From: Deltaproteobacteria bacterium
Lineage (GTDB): Bacteria; Desulfobacterota; Desulfobacteria; Desulfobacterales; SURF-15
Assembly: GCA_024644775.1 (NCBI GenBank)
Contig: JAHEHB010000055.1
Coordinates: forward strand, 1-17,902
Direction: 5' to 3'
DNA: 17,902 nucleotides
Part shown: one piece after another, positions 7,878-15,368 of the stretch
Numbering within the stretch: position 1 is the stretch's first letter
Layout of the letters: the number at the start of each line of letters is the position of its first letter
The notes under the pieces: generated by a model
The model's input: only the letters and a program-made list of their open reading frames with translations
Told to the model about the DNA's origin: nothing
Database searches by the model: none
Position numbers and translations under genes: made by a program

Positions 7878-8336
7878 TTAAACCATTTCAGAGATTTCCG
7901 GGATATACGGTTTAATTGCGACAAGCTCGTTTTGGCGGATCGGGCGCCACGATACCGAATCGTAGGATTCCGGCCCCATGTAAGGTCTTTGAATGAAGGT
8001 TGCTACAAAAATTTTTTCTGATACATTTGGTATTTGCTCCACCCAAAGGATGTGATAGATATCCAAATCGAAATCTCTGCAGATTCTTTTTCCTAAACTT
8101 TCAGCACAAGTCGTTCTTAAATGACCCCCACCGGTTTGAACGGCATATATGGCGATAGGGCGTAGATGTTGAACCTCCGGTCGGCTCATTGAATAATTGA
8201 TGATTCTCACTCGCCAGGCACACGTCCATTCACGAATCGGCTTTAGCGGCTCTTGGTCTAGAGGTTTCAGACGGTATGTTCCATCAAAATAAATCAATTT
8301 TTCTGAACCTTGAAGTAGGGCACGGTCGTACAGCAT
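7878..8336 (-). CDS. Hypothetical protein, 152 residues, unrecognised
   Basis: I do not recognise this family. The protein looks genuinely coding: no low-complexity runs, a mix of conserved-looking residues, and blocks such as REWTCAWRVRI (35-45), AVQTGGGHLRTTCAESLGKRI (about 65-85), DIYHILWVEQIPN and SWRPIRQNELVAI near the C-terminus. It has no signal peptide or membrane span and three cysteines. Basic and aromatic residues are frequent. The ATG at 8336 lies immediately after an in-frame TAA and is preceded by CAGGATAA, a modest ribosome binding site; a TTG at 8297 is an alternative start. The first 14 or so codons overlap another short frame with a much better ribosome binding site (8294-8353), so the true N-terminus is unsure. 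It stands alone on the minus strand, convergent with the ABC operon and flanked upstream by repeats. Confidence 0.6.
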   Translation of the reverse strand: MLYDRALLQGSEKLIYFDGTYRLKPLDQEPLKPIREWTCAWRVRIINYSMSRPEVQHLRPIAIYAVQTGGGHLRTTCAESLGKRICRDFDLDIYHILWVEQIPNVSEKIFVATFIQRPYMGPESYDSVSWRPIRQNELVAIKPYIPEISEMV

Positions 8337-8353
8337 TTATCCTGGGTGGCCAT
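8294..8353 (-). pseudogene. Short 19-codon frame, possible 5' remnant of a small monooxygenase-like gene
   Basis: An ideal Shine-Dalgarno AGGAGG stands five bases before an ATG at 8353. The frame reads MATQDKCCTTVPYFKV and closes at a TGA after 19 residues. The CCTxVPYFKV start resembles, from memory, the N-terminus of small putative quinol monooxygenases (antibiotic biosynthesis monooxygenase fold). Nothing further of that family follows, so this may be the stump left after a deletion or fusion joined it to the 7878-8336 gene. It could also be a translated leader peptide or chance. Confidence 0.3.
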
Positions 8354-8471
8354 GGGTTCCTCCTGAATTGGGTTGAAGTTTTCTAAATAGAGAATTGTTT
8401 AAAAAGTATCCATATCACATGTAGCATGGGTCTTAAATATAAAAGGTGTCAGGGGTTGGATTTCAGGTTTC

Positions 8472-8520
8472 AGCGCCGCCGCTGGCCGCCAGCGACCAGT
8501 TTGATCGAACAGGAAACTTT
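8472..8520 (+). repeat. Intergenic repeat copy A
   Basis: Begins AGCGCCGCCGCTGGC and ends in the TTTGATC...GAAACTT segment. Copy B at 8836-8883 shares AGCGCCGCC.CTGGC, CCAGT.TGATC and AGAAACTT or AGGAAACTT at matching spacing, on the same strand. GCTGGCCGCCAGC inside copy A is a perfect hairpin. It looks like a dispersed intergenic element, not a gene. Confidence 0.55.
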
Positions 8521-8534
8521 TGAGCTTCGGCTTA

Positions 8535-8764
8535 AAATTCCAAATCACAAATAACAAATAACAAACAAATCACAATGACAAAAATTTAAAATCCCAAACG
8601 CGAATATAATCTCGAAAAATGTATGTGCCAGTTCGCTTAAATTGTTCGTTAAAGCATTGCATAAAACCATTGCAAATATGATCTCAATTTGAATTGTATG
8701 TTTGGGTCATTGAATATTGGAATTTGAAATTTATTTGGAATTTGGTGCTTGGAATTTGAGATTT
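8535..8764. repeat. Long imperfect inverted pair of AT-rich tracts
   Basis: The left arm (8535-8599) contains AAATTCCAAATCACAAATAA and ends ATCCCAAAC. The right arm (8701-8764) starts TTTGGGTCATTG and contains repeated TTGGAATTTG. Reverse-complementing the left arm gives GTTTGGG...TGTCATTG...TTGGAATTT, so the two arms are related but diverged, with about 100 bp between them. Such tracts are commonly seen in intergenic DNA of Desulfobacterota. Confidence 0.45.
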
Positions 8765-8823
8765 CTGAGTACCTTACTACTCCGGGATAGTCTGATTACC
8801 TTTCTATGGATTATCGTACCGTC

Positions 8824-8906
8824 AAGTTTCATATAAGCGCCGCCACTGGCAAAAAAACAGCCAGTCTGATCAAAAAGAAACTTCATTTTTTGAAGTTTCA
8901 TATAAG
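8824..8906 (+). repeat. 14-bp exact direct repeat flanking copy B
   Basis: The sequence AAGTTTCATATAAG occurs at 8824-8837 and again at 8893-8906, bracketing 55 bp that contain repeat copy B and the CTTCA/TGAAG hairpin. An exact direct repeat around a hairpin element may be a target duplication left by insertion or a slippage product. Confidence 0.6.
8836..8883 (+). repeat. Intergenic repeat copy B
   Basis: A diverged copy of the element at 8472-8520. Its internal hairpin is CTGGC-N9-GCCAG in place of GCTGGCCGCCAGC, so the stem is kept while the loop differs. A second small hairpin, CTTCATTTTTTGAAG, starts at 8881. It is bracketed by an exact 14-bp direct repeat. Confidence 0.55.
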
Positions 8907-9047
8907 GATTTGGGGTTTTTAGCTTGCATCCGGAGAATTAAATCGCTTTCATCTGGGTTACGATCTAATTTGACGTTAACGTGCCAGGCAACCGAGCGAG
9001 GATGACATAAATACCAAAGGATGGTAAGGTCACCTGCAAGTTTGACC

Positions 9048-9160
9048 ATAGCGGGCACGGCAAGATCTCTGATGCCTCGGTGCAGCCCAGCCTTGCTAAA
9101 ATTGGTTCCCTGGCAGGGAAATTAAACCGAATTAACCACGGTGAGTCCTCATGTGCCCAA
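9048..9160 (+). promoter_or_regulatory. Hairpin-rich leader of the cyd operon, possible structured RNA
   Basis: Several complementary segments lie just before cydD. GGGCAC (from 9053) can pair with GTGCCC (near 9153), enclosing GCAAG/CTTGC and a hairpin in which TTCCCT-GGC-AGGGAA (about 9106-9120) sits inside AATTGGTT/AACCGAATT. Upstream, TACCA-N5-TGGTA inside TGAC/GTCA (about 9002-9033) forms another stem. The pattern suggests a folded mRNA leader but matches no riboswitch class I can name. I have not computed a folding energy or seen covariation. Confidence 0.3.
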
Positions 9161-9174
9161 AACAAGGTGAGTAG

Positions 9175-10965
9175 ATGGCACCAACGGCAAATTCGGACGC
9201 TTTGAAACCGCTCCGCTGGCTGATCGGATGTGCACGATCGGCTCGGTACTGGATCGCTCTTTCTGTTGGCTTGGGTATGGTCAGCGGCGTTCTGCTTATC
9301 GTTCAAGCCCGCTGCGTAGCCCGTGTTATCCATGGCACCGTAATGGAGGGCTTACATCGAAGCGAGCAATGGCCGTTTTTTGTGGTATTGCTTGTTCTCG
9401 TTGGAATCCGTGCCTTTCTGGGGTGGGGTAGGGAGCTGGCCGGATTTCAGGCCGGGGCGCGCATTCGCGAGGAAGTACGCATGGCCCTTGTGGAGTATAT
9501 CTTCCACCTTGGGCCGGCATACACCGGTCAACGTAAAATCGGTGCACTTTCCAGTACAGTGATGGAACAGGTGGAAGGACTTCACGGATTTTTCGCACAC
9601 TATCTCCCTCAACTGGCCTTGTCGGTTACCATCCCCGTCGCCATGCTTGCCCTTGTCTTTCCTGTCAGCTGGGCGGCTGGAGGTGTATTGTTAGTTACCG
9701 CTCCCCTTATCCCCCTTTTCATGATTTTGGTGGGGATGGGCGCGGAAAGCATCAGCCAGCGTCACTTCCAGTCATTGGCGCGCATGAGTGCCCATTTTTT
9801 CGATATACTCCAGGGGATTGCCACACTGAAACTCTTAAATCGAAGCCGTGGGGAAGAAAAGATAATTGCCCGAGTGTCAGATGGGCATCGCCGAAAAACA
9901 ATGGCAGTACTTAGAGTCGCATTTCTTTCTTCAGCAGTGTTGGAGTTTTTCAGCTCAATCAGCATTGCCCTGGTGGCGGTGTACTTGGGTATGAGCTATC
10001 TCGGATATGTGGAGTTCGGGACCTGGGGCAAACCTTTGACGCTGGCAGGTGGTTTTTTTATTCTGCTGGTAGCCCCGGAATTTTACCTCCCCTTAAGGGA
10101 GTTGGGCATCCATTACCATGCTCGGGCCGAGGCGTTGGGAGCTGCTCAGGAGATTCTGAATATCCTGACCGCCAAGGGACAGGGGAATATCACGGGTACC
10201 ACCGGGTTTGTATTTTCCAAACCTCTTCACATTCGTTGTGAAGACCTGCATTTGGCATTCGATAGTGGTGGACGTCCGGCTCTAAACGGAGTGAGTTTCG
10301 AGCTTAACTCCGGCGAACAGGTGGCCCTGGTGGGGCCCAGTGGTGCGGGTAAGACGACCATCGTCAATCTGTTACTTGGTTTTGTGCGAGCGGACTGCGG
10401 ACGAATTACCGTCAACAGTACATCTCTAGATATGGTGGCGCCAGAGAATTGGCGTCGGTACCTGGCCTGGGTCGGTCAAAATCCCGTTTTGCTTCATGGT
10501 ACGATTCGAGACAACATCCGTATGGGCCGACCGGAGGCTTCAGCGTCTGCCATTGACGCGGCTGCCCGGGCGGCCAGAGTTCTTGAATTCACCACAAAAC
10601 TTCCGGATGGTCTGGATACCAAGGTCGGAGAACTGGGACAGGGGCTTTCCCGAGGGCAATCCCAGCGGGTCGCACTGGCCAGGGTTTTCCTTAAGGATAC
10701 GCGACTGTTGCTGATGGATGAACCCACCGCAGGCCTGGATGCGGACAACGAACGTTTGGTGATGGAGGCGATTAGCGCCTTTTCTTGCGGACGAACGCTG
10801 CTTTTACTTACACATCGGTTAACCGGTCTCGAAAAGATGGATCGCATCCTGGTGATGACTGGTGGGAAGATCGTACAGTCAGGGAACTGGTCCGAACTGG
10901 AGCGAGCGGAAGGCGCGTTCCGCGAGCTGCTGACACGACGATATGAAGGTGAGCAGTATGGGTAA
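9175..10965 (+). CDS. cydD: Cytochrome bd biogenesis ABC exporter subunit CydD
   Basis: A 596-residue fused membrane-ATPase half-transporter. With CydC it forms the inner membrane exporter of reductant (cysteine/glutathione in E. coli) needed to assemble haem into cytochrome bd. An N-terminal six-helix membrane domain (about 20-325) precedes the ATPase domain: Walker A GPSGAGKTT at 387-395, signature LSRGQ at 491-495, Walker B LLLMDE at 511-516, H-loop H547. The signature Gly-to-Arg change (LSRGQ for LSGGQ) is not alarming, because CydD proteins often deviate here (LSVGQ in E. coli). The ATG at 9175 follows AAGGTG with suitable spacing. The last eight bases overlap the cydC start. It is the first gene of cydDCAB; its assignment rests on similarity plus the three genes that follow. 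Confidence 0.94.
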   Translation: MAPTANSDALKPLRWLIGCARSARYWIALSVGLGMVSGVLLIVQARCVARVIHGTVMEGLHRSEQWPFFVVLLVLVGIRAFLGWGRELAGFQAGARIREEVRMALVEYIFHLGPAYTGQRKIGALSSTVMEQVEGLHGFFAHYLPQLALSVTIPVAMLALVFPVSWAAGGVLLVTAPLIPLFMILVGMGAESISQRHFQSLARMSAHFFDILQGIATLKLLNRSRGEEKIIARVSDGHRRKTMAVLRVAFLSSAVLEFFSSISIALVAVYLGMSYLGYVEFGTWGKPLTLAGGFFILLVAPEFYLPLRELGIHYHARAEALGAAQEILNILTAKGQGNITGTTGFVFSKPLHIRCEDLHLAFDSGGRPALNGVSFELNSGEQVALVGPSGAGKTTIVNLLLGFVRADCGRITVNSTSLDMVAPENWRRYLAWVGQNPVLLHGTIRDNIRMGRPEASASAIDAAARAARVLEFTTKLPDGLDTKVGELGQGLSRGQSQRVALARVFLKDTRLLLMDEPTAGLDADNERLVMEAISAFSCGRTLLLLTHRLTGLEKMDRILVMTGGKIVQSGNWSELERAEGAFRELLTRRYEGEQYG

Positions 10966-12700
10966 GGGTAACCTGTGGTCCGAACTAGGGCCGTTTTTAC
11001 GAGTGCTCCGTCCGTACTGGAGATGGATGACCCTGGGAATCGTTTTAAGTCTTACCGCTCTTGTGGCGGCTGTCGGGTTGTTGGCGCTTGCCGGATGGTT
11101 CCTTTCGGCCACGGCTCTGGCAGGTATTACGGTCATAAGCGCCGGGATGTTTAACTTTTTTTACCCTTCCATCGGCGTGCGGCTGTTTGCTTTTGTCCGT
11201 ATTGCTGCACGGTATTTCGAGCGCCTGATTGCTCACGATACAACATTCCGTATCCTGGCCGGCCTCCGAGTCTGGTTTTATAGGCATTTCGAACCGCTTG
11301 CACCCGCCTTCCTGTTACGCTACCGTCGCGGGGATGTGTTGAGTCGCCTCGTGGAAGACATTGACACCCTCGATAATTTCTATTTGCGAGTTTTTTCTCC
11401 CACCATCGTCGCGTTGGCCTTTGCACTGATGCTTTTTGGCTTTCTTGCATCCTTCGATCCCATAATCGGGATAACGGGATTTGTTTCCCTCCTGGTTGCC
11501 GGTTTTGTCGTTCCCCTGATCGCGGGGGCTCGGGGTGCAGAGACCGGTCGGAATTTGGGAAAATACAGCGCTCGACTGCGAATTCGAATCATTGAGGGAA
11601 TCCAAGGACTGGGCGAACTGTTGGTTTTTGGGACCCACCGATATCATGTGGAAGCCATTGAACGGGATATGCGAGCCCTGACGGCATGCCAGCGGCGCAT
11701 GAGTCATTTGTCGGCTCTTTCCGGGGCCTCCCTGGTCCTTATTTCCGGTGTCGCTTTTGCTATTGTGCTCTATATCGGGGTGGATCGAGTGAGCAGCGGG
11801 AGACTGGAAGGTGCAACCCTTGCCCTGATTATCCTGGCCGTTTTGGCTGCCTTCGAAGCCGTGTATCCCCTTCCCCGGGCCTACCAGTACCTTGGACGAA
11901 GCCGAGAGGCCGGGCGGCGTTTAAGCGAGGTCGTCAATGAGGAACCTGCCGTTAGATTCCCGGTACAAAGTGTTGCCATGCCCCGGTGTTTGGGGGCGAC
12001 CTTTGAAAACGTCAGCTTTCGCTATCCGGGCCACGCTCCATGGGTTCTTCGAGGGGTGGATTTTCATGTTCCAGCAGGTCACCGGGTGGCTGTGCTGGGA
12101 GAAACCGGCGCCGGCAAATCGACGCTGCTGCACCTTATGGTCCGATTCTGGGATCCATCGGAAGGACGGGTGCTCATCGGTGGAGAGAATGCACGAAATC
12201 TGACCGAAACGGATCTTAGGCAGTGTCTGGCTGTTGTGTCGCAGCAAGCGTATATCTTTGGCGCTACAATTCGAGAGAACCTTTTGCTGGCCAAACCCGA
12301 TGCAGAAGAATCGCAGCTGAGAGCGGCCCTAGAGGAAGCGTGCTTGTCGGAGTTTGTGGATTCACTGCCCGATCACCTGGATACATGGGTGGGGGAATCC
12401 GGAAAGCTGCTTTCCGGCGGCGAGGCCCGGCGGCTGGCCATGGCCCAGTGCTTCTTGAGGGACGGGCCGGTATGGATACTGGACGAACCCACAGAGGGGA
12501 TCGATCGATCCACGGAGCAACGCCTGCTCGCATCCATTATTGCAAAAACCAAAGGAAAGACCTTGCTGCTGATTACGCATCGATTGGTCGACCTTCACCG
12601 AATGGACACGATCATCGTTTTAAAAGGCGGCCGAGTCGTCGCCCAGGGGACCTACGAGGCCCTTATGGCAAACAAATGTTTAAAGACAAAAAATGCTTGA
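10958..12700 (+). CDS. cydC: Cytochrome bd biogenesis ABC exporter subunit CydC
   Basis: A 580-residue partner of CydD with the same build: membrane domain (about 15-310) then ATPase domain with Walker A GETGAGKST at 381-389, signature LSGGE at 485-489 and Walker B VWILDE at 505-510. The N-terminal block GLLALAGWFLSATALAG is typical of CydC. I chose the ATG at 10958 because GAAGGTGAG inside the end of cydD lies just ahead; the in-frame ATG at 10943, five codons earlier, has no such site. The 8-bp overlap with cydD suggests coupled translation, in keeping with a 1:1 heterodimer. It is followed after 73 bp by cydA. Confidence 0.94.
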   Translation: MGKGNLWSELGPFLRVLRPYWRWMTLGIVLSLTALVAAVGLLALAGWFLSATALAGITVISAGMFNFFYPSIGVRLFAFVRIAARYFERLIAHDTTFRILAGLRVWFYRHFEPLAPAFLLRYRRGDVLSRLVEDIDTLDNFYLRVFSPTIVALAFALMLFGFLASFDPIIGITGFVSLLVAGFVVPLIAGARGAETGRNLGKYSARLRIRIIEGIQGLGELLVFGTHRYHVEAIERDMRALTACQRRMSHLSALSGASLVLISGVAFAIVLYIGVDRVSSGRLEGATLALIILAVLAAFEAVYPLPRAYQYLGRSREAGRRLSEVVNEEPAVRFPVQSVAMPRCLGATFENVSFRYPGHAPWVLRGVDFHVPAGHRVAVLGETGAGKSTLLHLMVRFWDPSEGRVLIGGENARNLTETDLRQCLAVVSQQAYIFGATIRENLLLAKPDAEESQLRAALEEACLSEFVDSLPDHLDTWVGESGKLLSGGEARRLAMAQCFLRDGPVWILDEPTEGIDRSTEQRLLASIIAKTKGKTLLLITHRLVDLHRMDTIIVLKGGRVVAQGTYEALMANKCLKTKNA

Positions 12701-12773
12701 CTATACCACTGATTTGTTGAAACAAACCGATCGCAATAGATAAGGGAAACCCTACCACAGAGGAGAAGAGTTT

Positions 12774-14129
12774 ATGGATGCTTTGCTACTTTCACGATTA
12801 CAGTTTGCAGCGACGACCATGTTTCATTTTTTGTTTGTCCCCCTCACACTGGGACTGTCGTTTGTGGTTGCTTACATGGAAACAAAATATGTGAAAACCG
12901 GAGACGAGACTTACCTGAACATGACAAAGTTCTGGGGTAAACTGTTTCTCATCAACTTTGCCGTGGGCGTGGTAACCGGTATCACCTTGGAATTTCAGTT
13001 CGGCACCAACTGGTCTCGCTACTCCGCCTATGTAGGTGATATTTTTGGGTCCCTTTTGGCCATCGAGGCAACGGTGGCGTTCTTTCTGGAATCCACCCTT
13101 ATCGGAGTTTGGATTTTTGGCTGGAAGAAGCTTTCCAAAAAAACGCATGCCACCGTCATGTGGCTGGTGGCCATCGGCTCGAACCTGTCTGCTGTCTTCA
13201 TTCTGGTAGCCAACGCCTGGATGCAGAATCCTGTCGGATTCGCCATCCGCAACGGCCGGGCCGAACTGGTGGACTTCGCTGCAGTCATCTTCCAGAGATT
13301 CGCCATATATAAGTTTATCCATACGGTCAGCGCCGCTTACACCCTCACGGCTTTCGTTGTCATGGGCATCAGCGCGTATCATTTATTACGGAAACGTCAT
13401 ATCGAGTTCTTCACGCGTTCTTTCCGCATCGGGCTTGGTTTTGGGCTGATTTTTTCCCTGGTTGTTTTCATCTTGGGGGACTTAAACGGTGTGATTGTGG
13501 CGGAAAAGCAACCGACCAAACTGGCCGCTATGGAGTCGCTCTGGGAAACTCAGACACGGGCACCGGTCTATATGTTCGCCTGGCCCGATCCGGAAAATGA
13601 ACGCAATGCCATCGAAATCGGCCCCATTCCCGGTTTGCTGAGCTTTCTGGTATTCCATGACATCGATGCGAAAGTGACCGGCCTCAAGGATTTTCCCAAG
13701 GATGAACGCCCTCCGGTGCTGATTACCTCCTTTGCCTTCAAGGGCATGGTGGGGCTGGGATGTCTGTTCATCCTGCTAACGGTGGTGGGTTGGTTTAAGC
13801 GAAAAAAGCTGCTGAAAAACCCCGGCTACCTCCGGATCATGATGTGGGCCATTCCGCTGCCGTATCTGGCGATTCAGCTGGGGTGGCTGGTGACAGAGAT
13901 CGGTCGGCAACCGTGGATCGTATACGGCCTGGTAAGGACCTCCGACGCGGTGTCTCCCATTGCGACCTCTCAAGTGGCGATTACCCTGATCGGTTTTGTG
14001 CTCCTCTATGGGCTGCTGGGGGCATCTGGATTTTTTTTGATTGCCCAAAATGCCAGGAAGGGACCCGCTATGACCCTTGCAAGTGAGGAGGGCGGCACGG
14101 AAATCGGCAACGCCTTCGATGCGTTATAA
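12774..14129 (+). CDS. cydA: Cytochrome bd quinol oxidase subunit I (CydA), short Q-loop type
   Basis: A 451-residue haem-bearing subunit that oxidises quinol and reduces oxygen to water in the inner membrane. By comparison with E. coli CydA the haem ligands are kept: H18 (b595), H183 (b558), M325 (b558) and E98 near the active haem. The quinol-binding loop has KQPTKLAAMES with K249 and E254, and GWLVTEIGRQPW (370-381) is a family block. The length is about 70 residues below the E. coli protein, and the loop after E254 is short, so it belongs to the short-Q-loop group. GAGGAG lies eight bases before the ATG. A small TTTGTT/AACAAA hairpin occurs in the 73-bp gap after cydC. Co-transcription with cydDC and cydB is likely. 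Confidence 0.97.
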   Translation: MDALLLSRLQFAATTMFHFLFVPLTLGLSFVVAYMETKYVKTGDETYLNMTKFWGKLFLINFAVGVVTGITLEFQFGTNWSRYSAYVGDIFGSLLAIEATVAFFLESTLIGVWIFGWKKLSKKTHATVMWLVAIGSNLSAVFILVANAWMQNPVGFAIRNGRAELVDFAAVIFQRFAIYKFIHTVSAAYTLTAFVVMGISAYHLLRKRHIEFFTRSFRIGLGFGLIFSLVVFILGDLNGVIVAEKQPTKLAAMESLWETQTRAPVYMFAWPDPENERNAIEIGPIPGLLSFLVFHDIDAKVTGLKDFPKDERPPVLITSFAFKGMVGLGCLFILLTVVGWFKRKKLLKNPGYLRIMMWAIPLPYLAIQLGWLVTEIGRQPWIVYGLVRTSDAVSPIATSQVAITLIGFVLLYGLLGASGFFLIAQNARKGPAMTLASEEGGTEIGNAFDAL

Positions 14130-14198
14130 TCGTTGGATAATTCGATATATCGCTATTAATAGTCAACAGAAAGAATAACTGGAACAACGGAGGGAAAG

Positions 14199-15215
14199 AT
14201 GGATATGCAATCGATATGGTTTTTCCTTTGGGGTCTGCTTTGGGCCTTGTTTTTCATTACTGACGGATTCGATCTAGGGATCGGAAGCCTTTATCCGTTT
14301 CTCGGAAAAACCGAGACAGATAAACGTACCATGATCAACGCCATGGGACCGTTGTGGGACGGTAATCAGGTGTGGCTCGTCACGGCAGGAGGGGTCACAT
14401 TTGCCGCTTTTCCCAAGGTCTATGCAGTGATGTTCTCGTCTCTTTATTCGGCGTTGATGTTGATCCTATTTGCGCTAATCGTACGTGGAGTGTCCTTTGA
14501 ATTCCGTGGGAAGATAGATGATCCACGCTGGCGGAAAGTATGGGACGTCTGCATTTTTATCGGCAGTGTGGCGCCAGCGGTGCTTTTCGGGGTGGCTTTT
14601 GCCAACATTTTCAGTGGGATTCCCATCGACGGCGAGGGGATCTACCATGGGACCCTGTTTACCCTCTTAAACCCCTATGGATTATTGGGTGGGATGTTGT
14701 TTTTGCTTTTGTTTATCCAGCACGGTGCCCTATGGCTGGCCATCAAGAGTACGGGGGATCTGCATGACCGCGCAGTCTTGACGGCCAGAGTCGCATGGCC
14801 GGTATTGTTGGTGGTGGTCGTGTTCTTTTTGGGGGCCGGTATATTCGCAACGCGTCTCTACGACAACTACTTGGCGCATCCGGCGCTTTTCCTCGTGATT
14901 CTTGTGACCGTAGCAGGGTTGCTGGGGGTGTGGATGTTTGTGCGTCAGGCAACCTACTTTAAGGCATGGTTCGCCTCAGCGCTCACCATTGTGGGGGCCA
15001 CTTTTTACGGAATCGTCGGGCTGTATCCAAACCTGTTTCCGTCGAGCCTCGATCCGAATTATAGCCTGACGGCCTTCAATTCCTCATCAAGTCCCCTCAC
15101 CTTGAAGATCATGCTCACAGTGGTGATTATCTTTGTACCCATCGTGCTCATCTACCAGATCTGGGCGTACACGGTGTTCACGGAGAAGGTAGCGGAGGAG
15201 GATTTCACTTACTAG
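14199..15215 (+). CDS. cydB: Cytochrome bd quinol oxidase subunit II (CydB)
   Basis: A 338-residue multi-span membrane subunit that pairs with CydA. Family blocks are clear: TDGFDLGIGSLYPF (21-34, with D25) and GPLWDGNQVWLVTAGG from residue 50 (W53, D54, N56). It is about 40 residues shorter than the E. coli protein, as is common in short-Q-loop oxidases. GGAGGG lies four bases before the ATG, a strong ribosome binding site. It is 69 bp downstream of cydA and closes the operon. No small CydX-like frame was seen in the 153 bp that follow. Confidence 0.96.
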   Translation: MDMQSIWFFLWGLLWALFFITDGFDLGIGSLYPFLGKTETDKRTMINAMGPLWDGNQVWLVTAGGVTFAAFPKVYAVMFSSLYSALMLILFALIVRGVSFEFRGKIDDPRWRKVWDVCIFIGSVAPAVLFGVAFANIFSGIPIDGEGIYHGTLFTLLNPYGLLGGMLFLLLFIQHGALWLAIKSTGDLHDRAVLTARVAWPVLLVVVVFFLGAGIFATRLYDNYLAHPALFLVILVTVAGLLGVWMFVRQATYFKAWFASALTIVGATFYGIVGLYPNLFPSSLDPNYSLTAFNSSSSPLTLKIMLTVVIIFVPIVLIYQIWAYTVFTEKVAEEDFTY

Positions 15216-15368
15216 TACTTCAAACAGTCAGGCCACTGAAAATGTGACCATCCGGCTCCTGTTTTTATGTTCACCGACCATTGCTGGAACGATCCCGTTT
15301 AGATTGAATTCCCATACGGGGTGTGGTATGTATTTTCGATCAACATAATCAATAAAGGAGGCTTGCCA

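Larger units (their letters stand above)
8354..9174. other. Long repeat-rich non-coding region upstream of cydD
   Basis: About 820 bp without a convincing gene. The left two-thirds are AT-rich and hold a pair of diverged 48-bp repeats (8472-8520 and 8836-8883), an inverted pair of AAATTCCAAAT-like tracts (8535-8599 against 8701-8764), and an exact 14-bp direct repeat (8824-8837, 8893-8906). The right third (about 8970-9174) is more balanced in composition and rich in potential stems, ending at the cydD start. Short open frames on the minus strand here have no ribosome binding sites or family resemblance. Confidence 0.5.

Noticed and set aside
8846..8864. TGGCA-N7-AGC resembling a sigma-54 -24/-12 promoter (GG-N10-GC)
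   Set aside because: The -12 half is CAGCC, not TTGC, and the pattern is created by the CTGGC/GCCAG hairpin of repeat copy B; no gene follows at a sensible distance.
8970..9174. Cobalamin or molybdenum cofactor riboswitch before cydD
   Set aside because: The conserved core sequences of those classes are missing; only generic stems are visible.
8870..9333. Minus-strand open frames in the cydD leader
   Set aside because: They have no ribosome binding sites, run across repeats and into the antisense of cydD, and show no recognisable protein features.
15304..15332. TTGAAT-N17-TATGTA as a promoter for the LarA-like gene
   Set aside because: The spacing is right, but the -10 box matches the consensus at only three of six positions; too weak to annotate.
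15216..15368. CydX-like small gene after cydB
   Set aside because: No frame of 25-50 codons with a ribosome binding site and a membrane span is present in this gap.
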